Positions 1-5,973 of a DNA stretch of 5,973 nt are shown here, piece by piece. This DNA comes from Alphaproteobacteria bacterium (GTDB taxonomy: Bacteria > Pseudomonadota > Alphaproteobacteria > UBA8366). Location of the stretch: the NCBI GenBank assembly GCA_018665505.1, contig JABJCS010000110.1:1-5973 (forward strand). Reading direction: 5' to 3'. Under the pieces are notes generated by a model. The model saw only the letters and a program-made list of their open reading frames with translations, was not told where the DNA came from and did not search any database. Positions within the stretch are counted from its first letter, which is position 1; the number at the start of each line of letters is the position of its first letter. The translations under genes were made by a program, and so were the position numbers.

Positions 1-1049
1 CCCGCACTTTCAGGGCCGACCCGGTAGCGCGAGCCATCGAAGAAGCAGATCGAGCCGCCACCAGCGGCGACGGTATGGATCATCATCATCGGCGCGCGCA
101 TGCGCACACCGGCGACCAGTGTTTCGAAAGCGCGTTCGTATTCACCGTCATAATGCGCGACGTCGGTCGAGGTGCCGCCCATATCGAAGGATATGATGCG
201 GTCGAACCCGGCCTGTTCCGCGGTCTCTACCGCGCCGACGATGCCGCCCGCCGGACCGGACAGGATAGCGTCCTTTCCTTGGAAGAGCTGCGCGTCTGTC
301 AGCCCGCCATTCGATTGCATGAACATCAACCGCGTGTTGCCCAACTCCGACGCGACCTGATCCACATAGCGGCGCAGCAAGGGCGAGAGATAAGCGTCGA
401 CGACCGTGGTATCGCCCCGGCTGACGAACTTCATCAGCGGACTCGTCTCGTAGCTCGTCGATACTTGGGTGAAGCCGATCTCGCGGGCGAGGTCGGCGAC
501 TGCCAGTTCGTGTTCCGGGAAGCGATAGCCGTGCATGAACACCACCGCAACGGCGCGGATCCCATCGTCATAGGCTTTCTGTAGCCGTGGGCGGGCGGTT
601 TCCAAATTGAGGGAGGTTTCCACAGTGCCGTCCGCGCGCACCCGTTCCTCGATCTCGACGACGCTTTCGTAGAGCATTTCCGGCAGCACGATCTTATTGG
701 CGAACAGGTCGGGGCGCGCCTGATAGCCGATCCGCAATTGGTCACGGAACCCTTCAGTGGTGGCGAGCAGTGTGCGGTCGCCCTTGCGCTCCAACAAGGC
801 GTTGGTGGCGACGGTCGTGCCCATTTTCACAGCGTCAATTTGACCCGCCGGGATGGGTGCGTCCTTGGTGATGCCAAGCAAATCACGGATACCTTGGACG
901 GCAGCATCCCGGTAGGCTTCGGGATTTTCCGACAGCAGCTTGTGAGTGATCAATTCGCCGTCCGGTTGCTTTGCGACGACATCGGTGAAGGTGCCGCCTC
1001 GGTCGATCCAAAACTGCCACCCTGATTTCATTGCGCCATTGCCGTTCAT
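1..1049 (-). CDS. 5-oxoprolinase / hydantoinase A family protein, N-terminal part (runs off the left edge)
   Basis: Family role: cytosolic ATP-dependent opening of 5-oxo-L-proline to L-glutamate, or of a related cyclic amide. The 349 complete residues seen read as the HyuA N-terminal domain followed by the start of the main hydantoinase A domain. The first phosphate-binding loop is [10 protein letters not shown] (residues 16-25), then [15 protein letters not shown] (76-90), an SGPAGG stretch, and a second ATPase loop, [10 protein letters not shown] (288-297). The sequence continues to TVAAGGGS and VGPESAG, which are typical of the family. The opening [11 protein letters not shown], with Arg rather than Val before GG, is what I recall from fused HyuA-HyuB 5-oxoprolinases of about 1200 residues, so the missing part may be long; stand-alone HyuA (about 690 residues) is the alternative. 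The ATG at 1049 was chosen because GGGGAGA (1062-1056) lies 6 nt upstream. An in-frame ATG at 1064 would place that site inside the gene. It is divergent from the acyl-CoA dehydrogenase gene. Family is certain; exact substrate is not. Confidence 0.93.
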   Translation of the reverse strand, partial: MNGNGAMKSGWQFWIDRGGTFTDVVAKQPDGELITHKLLSENPEAYRDAAVQGIRDLLGITKDAPIPAGQIDAVKMGTTVATNALLERKGDRTLLATTEGFRDQLRIGYQARPDLFANKIVLPEMLYESVVEIEERVRADGTVETSLNLETARPRLQKAYDDGIRAVAVVFMHGYRFPEHELAVADLAREIGFTQVSTSYETSPLMKFVSRGDTTVVDAYLSPLLRRYVDQVASELGNTRLMFMQSNGGLTDAQLFQGKDAILSGPAGGIVGAVETAEQAGFDRIISFDMGGTSTDVAHYDGEYERAFETLVAGVRMRAPMMMIHTVAAGGGSICFFDGSRYRVGPESA

Positions 1050-1055
1050 TGTGTT

Positions 1056-1062
1056 TCTCCCC
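1056..1062 (-). promoter_or_regulatory. Shine-Dalgarno site of the 5-oxoprolinase gene
   Basis: Read on the minus strand this is GGGGAGA, ending 6 nt before the ATG at 1049. It decides the start: the in-frame ATG at 1064 overlaps the motif and has no site of its own. Confidence 0.6.
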
Positions 1063-1070
1063 ATTGCGTT

Positions 1071-1190
1071 TGTCATTCCGGGGCGCAGAGTGAACCCGGA
1101 ATTAGTGCCTGAGAGGTTCCACCAGCACCGTAACGCTGTGCGAGGCTCAGGCCATAATTCCGGATAACCCTCCGGGTTTCCGGAATGACA
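1071..1190. repeat. 120-bp imperfect palindromic (REP/MITE-like) intergenic repeat
   Basis: The ends TGTCATTCCGG (1071-1081) and CCGGAATGACA (1180-1190) are perfect 11-bp inverted repeats. Further in, CCGGAATTAGTGCCTGAG (1096-1113) pairs with 1146-1163 at 16 of 18 positions, so the whole element can fold into one long cruciform. A smaller hairpin exists in the left arm: ATTCCGGG (1075-1082) with CCCGGAAT (1095-1102). No coding sequence and no T-tract, so it is not a simple terminator. The end sequence matches a style of dispersed palindrome that I associate with alphaproteobacterial intergenic regions; copy number cannot be judged from one window. Confidence 0.75.
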
Positions 1191-1208
1191 GTATTTGTTG
1201 ATCAGACA

Positions 1209-1234
1209 TTGATAATTTATCGATAAAATGTCAA
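1209..1234. promoter_or_regulatory. 26-bp AT-rich dyad, candidate operator between divergent genes
   Basis: A perfect 12-bp palindrome, TTTATCGATAAA (1216-1227), sits at the centre of a 26-bp dyad whose arms match at 11 of 13 positions. The left arm begins TTGATA. The right arm, read on the minus strand, begins with a perfect -35 hexamer TTGACA (1234-1229). No convincing -10 follows at 16-18 bp on either strand; TTGATC (1198-1203) with GATAAA (1222-1227), 18 bp apart, is a weak plus-strand candidate. Its place between the 5-oxoprolinase and acyl-CoA dehydrogenase genes fits an operator controlling one or both. The regulator is not in the window. Confidence 0.5.
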
Positions 1235-1305
1235 CGATTAAGAATCCCCTGGATTCTATTTTCGGACTTCCGGCATCGTGATAGATGGTGGCCACACCCG
1301 AGAAT

Positions 1306-1310
1306 GGAGA
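1306..1310 (+). promoter_or_regulatory. Shine-Dalgarno site of the acyl-CoA dehydrogenase gene
   Basis: GGAGA lies 5 nt before the ATG at 1316. It favours that start over the in-frame ATG at 1304, which the motif overlaps or follows. Confidence 0.55.
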
Positions 1311-1315
1311 TCGAA

Positions 1316-2877
<1,562 letters not shown>

Positions 2878-3727
2878 TAACAGCCCATTTCCACCGCCGC
2901 AGTACGGATGAGCGGCTCGACCCGGTGGTGGGCGACGTACTCATTGGCGCGGACGGGATGCATTCGGTCGTCCGTCACCATTTTTACCCGGATGAAGGTG
3001 ATCCGATTTGGAGTGAGCGGGTTCTGTGGCGCGCCACTACGGAAGGCGAGCCATTTCGTTCAGGGCGATCGATGGTCATGGCCGGGCACGAGGATCAGAA
3101 ATTCGTCTGTTATCCCATCAGCCGCGAAGCCGAGAAACAGGGGCGGTCCCTGATCAATTGGATCGCGGAGCTTCGCATCCGTGACCGCGCGACATGGCGG
3201 CGCGAAGACTGGAACCGAACGACCGATGTTGCGGACTTCCTACCGGGCTTTGAGGATTGGGATTTCGGTTGGATTAAGGTGCCGGACATCATTCGCGGCG
3301 CCGAGACGGTCTACGAATATCCAATGGTTGACCGCGACCCCTTGGATAGATGGAGTTTCGAGCGCGTAACCCTCCTCGGCGATGCCGCTCATCCGATGTA
3401 TCCCATCGGCTCCAATGGTGCCTCGCAGGCGATCATAGACGGCAGAATTCTGGCACTGAAACTGGCGACAATCGACGATCCGGTGGCTGCCCTCGAAGCC
3501 TATGAGGCGGAGCGCCGGCCGCCGACCAACCGAATTGTTCTCGCCAATCGCGGCAATGGTCCCGATCAGGTCATGCAACTCGCGGAGGAGCGCGCGCCAG
3601 GCGGCTTCGACGATCTGGATGCCGTGATCCACCCGGACGAGCTTCGCGAAATCGCGCAGCAATACAAGATGGTCGCCGGTTTCGATAAGGACGAGCTGAA
3701 CCAGCGACCGTCCTTCGATCCGCCGGT

Positions 3728-3731
3728 CTAG
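3728..3731. other. CTAG in which two convergent stop codons overlap
   Basis: The plus-strand monooxygenase ends with TAG at 3729-3731 and the minus-strand hydrolase ends with TAG at 3730-3728. The two genes overlap by four bases in the self-complementary tetramer CTAG. There is no room for a terminator between them. Confidence 0.9.
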
Positions 3732-4564
3732 CGCTCTAACGTGCCGTAAAAAGTTTCAATCGCATCGCCGACCGCACCCGCGTGGGTAACAGGTGCCATG
3801 TGACCCATGCCCGACAATGTTTGCCGTGCACTATTGGGCAGCGCGGCGGAGATGCGCTCGATAATCGGCGCTGCCGGGGGTGGGCCCATTTCAGTGCCCA
3901 GGAGGAATGTCGGCACTGATATCTGTGAGAAATTATCGCTGTTCAGATCATCGCAGGAAACCAGAGGTGCCTCTTCGACGATTTGCGGGATCACGGCCAT
4001 CAACTCGACACGGGCTTTCTCCGTCAGATCGTCCCAGTTCTGGCCGCTGACCCGTTCGGTAAAGACAGAGAGTCCATCCTCGAAATTGCCCGCCGAGACT
4101 GCGCCCAGGAAATCATTGATCATCGCGCGGTCGAAATCGATGGCGTCTTTGTCCGCGACTTCGTCCAAGACGCCGAAGGCCATGGGCTCGATTAATACTA
4201 GGCTCTTCAGCTCAAAACGCGCCCGCCGTGCTAAGCGCAGCGCGATCAGGCCGCCCATGGAATGGCCAATCAGGTGTAGTTTCTCAATTTGGAGTGCCGA
4301 GAGGAACCGCTCGACTGCTTGCACGTGTCGGAAGGTGGCTGGGCATTTGGCGCAATCGAGCTTCGTGAACCCGTATCCGTCCAAATTCGGAATCAAGACG
4401 TGGTACCGGGATGCCAGGCTTTGTGCGAGACCAGTCATCGTCGCCGCGCCCGTCGCGGAAGCGTGTAAGATGACCACGGTCTCCTCAGCAAAGGGGTCCC
4501 CCGCCGATAGATACTCGACGGCGCCTGCTTTTACGTCGACCGAATGATTTTGCGCTTCGTTCAT
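3728..4564 (-). CDS. alpha/beta hydrolase fold protein
   Basis: A cytosolic hydrolase of the esterase/lactonase/C-C hydrolase type; the substrate is not recognisable. With the start at 4564 it has 278 residues, normal for the fold. Seen in order: beta strand VVILHAS with the oxyanion-hole region (34-36); LIPNLDGYGF; the nucleophile elbow GHSMGG with Ser102; a variable cap region; a strand ending LLGTEMG, where Glu225 could be the acid in place of the usual Asp; and the catalytic His in GMGHMAPVTH (His255). No signal peptide or membrane segment. The in-frame ATG at 4624 would add 20 residues rich in Cys and in codons unusual here (TGT, GTA, ATA). That stretch has no ribosome site and looks like leader sequence, so 4564 is preferred; the site there is also weak. 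The gene is convergent with the monooxygenase, sharing CTAG at the stops, and divergent from the lyase. A role in the same pathway is inferred from proximity only. Confidence 0.9.
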   Translation of the reverse strand: MNEAQNHSVDVKAGAVEYLSAGDPFAEETVVILHASATGAATMTGLAQSLASRYHVLIPNLDGYGFTKLDCAKCPATFRHVQAVERFLSALQIEKLHLIGHSMGGLIALRLARRARFELKSLVLIEPMAFGVLDEVADKDAIDFDRAMINDFLGAVSAGNFEDGLSVFTERVSGQNWDDLTEKARVELMAVIPQIVEEAPLVSCDDLNSDNFSQISVPTFLLGTEMGPPPAAPIIERISAALPNSARQTLSGMGHMAPVTHAGAVGDAIETFYGTLER

Positions 4565-4683
4565 ATCTTTAGCCGCGTCGCTGGTACTCTCGGTTTTGAA
4601 AAATATATCGCATACACAGGACATTAATTGATCGGCGGGCCAGAGAGAGCAACCCGCACGGACTTTCGCTCAAGGAGGGCGTG
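4565..4683. promoter_or_regulatory. Divergent intergenic region between hydrolase and lyase genes
   Basis: The stretch 4594-4630 is AT-rich against a GC-rich background. It offers TTGAAA (4596-4601) followed by GACATT at 18 bp on the plus strand, and TATATT on the minus strand within 4600-4610. Both are weak matches, so this is a probable promoter zone without a firm promoter call. AAGGAGGG (4672-4679) just before the lyase gene is its ribosome-binding site. Confidence 0.35.
4672..4679 (+). promoter_or_regulatory. Strong Shine-Dalgarno site of the lyase gene
   Basis: AAGGAGGG ends 4 nt before the ATG at 4684. The GTG at 4681 is too close to use it, so the ATG is the start. Confidence 0.75.
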
Positions 4684-5544
4684 ATGCGCAAGACGACGAA
4701 ATTGAGAGAGATGATTGCTTCTGGCAAGACCATGTTGGTGCCGGGCGTCTATGACGGCCTGTCCGCACGCATCGCACAGGCGGCGGGCGCCACGTTGCTT
4801 TATGCGACCGGCGGCGGAATTGCGCGCAGTACCGGTATTCCGGATATGGGGCTGATCAACCCGGTGCAAATCACCGAACGGCTGGAGCAAATCGTCGACG
4901 CGGTCGACTTGCCGGTGATCGCCGATTTCGATACCGGCTATGGCAATGCCCTGAACGCCTTGCACACGTTGAAAGGGTTCGAGCGCGCCGGTGTCGCCGG
5001 GTTCCATATCGAGGACCAAGAATTTCCGAAACGCTGCGGCCACCTCGAAGGCAAGACCGTGGTGCCGGCCGAAGAATTGGCGATGAAGATACGCGCCATT
5101 AAGGACAATCAGACGGACCCGGATCTCGTCGTCATCGCACGGACCGACGCCCTCGCGATCGAGGGATATGACAGCGCGGTCGAGCGTATGCACAAATACA
5201 TGGAGGCCGGCGCGGACGTCGCCTTTATCGAGGCACCTCGTACTATTGAGCAAATCGAACAGCTCGCAACCGATCTTCCCTATCCGAAACTCCTGAACAT
5301 GTTCTGGGGCGGTAAGACGCCGGTGGTGGAAAAAGAGAAATTGGAAGCGTGGGGCTTCAACCTGGTAATCGCGCCGGGCGACATGCAGCGTGCCGCGATG
5401 CAGGCCATGAAGGATGCTGCCGAAGCGATTCTCAAGGAAGGTCACACGGAAACGCTGATGGGCCGCATGGCTTCTTTCGATGACCGCGAGGAGGCGATCA
5501 ACACGGCGAAATACATGGAGCTCGATGCCCGCTACGCGGTTTAG
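4684..5544 (+). CDS. isocitrate lyase/PEP mutase-family C-C lyase (methylisocitrate lyase / dimethylmalate lyase-like)
   Basis: Members are Mg-dependent TIM-barrel enzymes that cleave or rearrange 2-hydroxy di- or tricarboxylates, such as 2-methylisocitrate, 2,3-dimethylmalate or oxaloacetate, in the cytosol. The 286 residues are usual for the short branch (PrpB about 295). Seen in order: PGVYDGLSAR (20-29); TGGGIARSTGIPDMG (42-56); metal-binding DFDTGYG (81-87); FHIEDQ; catalytic KRCGH (116-120) with Cys118; IARTDALAIEGYD with Arg153; FIEAPR; and NMFWGGKTP (205-213). The catalytic Cys argues for a lyase rather than a phosphonate mutase. Where PrpB has Asn-x-x-Glu, this protein has Trp208 instead of Glu, which may change specificity; the alignment is by eye. 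The C-terminus is helical, as needed for the family's helix swap. A strong ribosome site fixes the ATG. The gene is divergent from the hydrolase and followed by an aconitase-like gene 156 bp downstream in the same direction. Exact substrate remains open. Confidence 0.93.
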   Translation: MRKTTKLREMIASGKTMLVPGVYDGLSARIAQAAGATLLYATGGGIARSTGIPDMGLINPVQITERLEQIVDAVDLPVIADFDTGYGNALNALHTLKGFERAGVAGFHIEDQEFPKRCGHLEGKTVVPAEELAMKIRAIKDNQTDPDLVVIARTDALAIEGYDSAVERMHKYMEAGADVAFIEAPRTIEQIEQLATDLPYPKLLNMFWGGKTPVVEKEKLEAWGFNLVIAPGDMQRAAMQAMKDAAEAILKEGHTETLMGRMASFDDREEAINTAKYMELDARYAV

Positions 5545-5551
5545 CTGTAAA

Positions 5552-5626
5552 TGACGTCAATCTATTTACGATTCCCGGTCGAAGCGTAGCGCAGAGCCGG
5601 AACCCAATGCGAATAGAGTGACGTCA
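5552..5626. repeat. 75-bp palindromic element with TGACGTCA ends
   Basis: The ends are 15-bp inverted repeats matching at 14 of 15 positions: TGACGTCAATCTATT (5552-5566) and AATAGAGTGACGTCA (5612-5626). Each end holds the 8-bp palindrome TGACGTCA. Inside, TTCCCGG (5572-5578) faces CCGGAA (5597-5602) around GTCGAAGCGTAGCGCAGAG, a loop style I associate with dispersed alphaproteobacterial palindromes. It begins 8 nt after the lyase stop. It could act as a transcript-stabilising hairpin, but no T-tract follows. Confidence 0.65.
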
Positions 5627-5631
5627 CGAAA

Positions 5632-5665
5632 CTGGACCCCGGATCGCTGCGCGCCCGGGGAACAG
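5632..5665. repeat. 34-bp GC-rich hairpin, probable second palindromic repeat
   Basis: CTGGACCCCGG (5632-5642) pairs with CCGGGGAACAG (5655-5665) at 9 of 11 positions around a 12-nt loop. It lies 6 bp after the previous element. No T run follows, so a rho-independent terminator is not supported. The sequence style again suggests a REP-like remnant. Confidence 0.5.
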
Positions 5666-5686
5666 CGAGGATAATTCGCGGCACAG

Positions 5687-5693
5687 AAAAGGG
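5687..5693 (+). promoter_or_regulatory. Shine-Dalgarno site of the aconitase-like gene
   Basis: AAAAGGG ends 7 nt before the ATG at 5701 and supports that start. GATAAT at 5670-5675 could be a -10 hexamer, but no -35 stands at the right distance. Confidence 0.5.
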
Positions 5694-5700
5694 CTACACC

Positions 5701-5973
5701 ATGACATCGCCATCCGATTTTGAAGCTGAATTTACCGTCAACGGTGATGCCGTCACCTATTACAGTCTCGCGCGTGCCGAAGCGACCGGGCTCGGTGACT
5801 TCTCGAGGTTGCCGAAATCTCTCAAGGTCTTGGCTGAGAACCTGTTGCGAAACATCGATAAACCGGCGGTCGGTGAGGAAGATCTTCGCGCCCTAGGTGG
5901 GTGGACGTCCGCACCGGAGATGGTTCGCGAAGTCGCCTATCATCCAGTCCGAATTTTGATGCCAGACATGTCG
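5701..5973 (+). CDS. aconitase-like hydratase (AcnA type), N-terminal 91 residues (runs off the right edge)
   Basis: Family role: dehydration and rehydration of citrate/isocitrate or a substituted relative by a [4Fe-4S] enzyme in the cytosol; the full protein is usually about 890 residues. The visible part fits the AcnA N-terminus: YYSLARAEATGLGDFSRLPK (20-39, close to the family's YYSLPKAA…LGDISRLPKS), SLKVLAENLLRN (40-51), the EEDLRALGGW helix (59-68), and HPVRILMPDMS (81-91). In typical AcnA that last stretch reads RVLMQDFTG. Here Pro88 replaces the Gln that I recall as contacting substrate, so this may be a paralogue rather than the TCA-cycle enzyme. The cluster Cys residues lie beyond the window. 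It follows the lyase in the same direction but is separated by palindromic repeats, so co-transcription is possible, not shown. Confidence 0.88.
   Translation, partial: MTSPSDFEAEFTVNGDAVTYYSLARAEATGLGDFSRLPKSLKVLAENLLRNIDKPAVGEEDLRALGGWTSAPEMVREVAYHPVRILMPDMS

Noticed and set aside
75..584. Plus-strand open frame of 169 codons antisense to the 5-oxoprolinase gene
   Set aside because: Composition is Arg/His-rich and unlike any family; it mirrors a clearly conserved gene on the other strand.
1071..1190. Riboswitch or T-box in the 5-oxoprolinase leader
   Set aside because: The structure is a simple near-symmetric palindrome with REP-like ends and no known aptamer core was recognised.
2925..3731. 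Second half of the monooxygenase as an independent gene from GTG 2925
   Set aside because: It would lack the FAD-binding N-terminus and has no ribosome site; it is the continuation of the frame from 2467.
3807..4547. Plus-strand open frame of 246 codons opposite the hydrolase
   Set aside because: It lies wholly inside the hydrolase gene with its GHSMGG and His motifs; the product is Ser/Arg-rich without a fold signature.
4624..5445. Minus-strand open frame of 273 codons opposite the lyase
   Set aside because: The plus strand encodes a full lyase with intact catalytic motifs and a strong ribosome site; this frame shows no recognisable domain and is an antisense shadow.
5552..5626. TGACGTCA pair read as a CRE-type transcription factor site
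   Set aside because: That meaning belongs to eukaryotic CREB/ATF factors; here the copies are the ends of an inverted repeat in a bacterial gap.
5632..5665. Rho-independent terminator after the lyase gene
   Set aside because: The stem is GC-rich but followed by AACAGCGAGG rather than a T run.
5670..5675. GATAAT as the -10 of an aconitase promoter
   Set aside because: Only the -10 resembles consensus; the region 16-18 bp upstream is GC-rich with no -35 match.

Overview
This window looks like an alphaproteobacterial chromosome segment. It is moderately GC-rich, has good Shine-Dalgarno sites, and carries dispersed palindromic repeats of the 'GTCATTCCGGGG…CCGGAAT' and 'TTCCCGGTCGAAGCGTAGCG' styles that I associate with that class. 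The taxon is inferred from style and remembered protein families, not from a search. It holds six genes, all metabolic, two of them cut by the window edges.

Left part: positions 1-1049 (minus strand) hold the N-terminal part of an ATP-dependent 5-oxoprolinase/hydantoinase A protein. It is divergent from an acyl-CoA dehydrogenase (1316-2464, plus). The 266-bp gap between them contains a 120-bp imperfect palindromic repeat (1071-1190) and a 26-bp AT-rich dyad (1209-1234) that looks like an operator.

Middle: two bases after the dehydrogenase stop begins a PhzS-like FAD-dependent monooxygenase (2467-3731). Its frame is broken at a run of seven T (2853-2859). A -1 shift restores a full-length protein of about 421 residues. 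Its stop codon overlaps the stop codon of the convergent alpha/beta hydrolase gene (minus, 3728 to about 4564), both lying in one CTAG.

Right part: divergent from the hydrolase is an isocitrate lyase/PEP mutase-family lyase (4684-5544) with the catalytic Lys-Arg-Cys-Gly-His motif. A 156-bp gap with two palindromic repeats follows, and then the N-terminus of an aconitase-like protein (5701 to the edge).

How they may work together (inference): dehydrogenase, monooxygenase and hydrolase form a plausible oxidation/hydrolysis set for an acyl-CoA or ring-derived substrate. Lyase plus aconitase resembles the dehydrate-rehydrate-cleave half of the 2-methylcitrate cycle. Both of the latter proteins depart from the usual residue at a position that I recall as contacting substrate (Trp208 in the lyase, Pro88 in the aconitase). 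That hints at a non-standard substrate shared by the pair. No CRISPR array, tRNA, rRNA, transposase or phage gene was seen.
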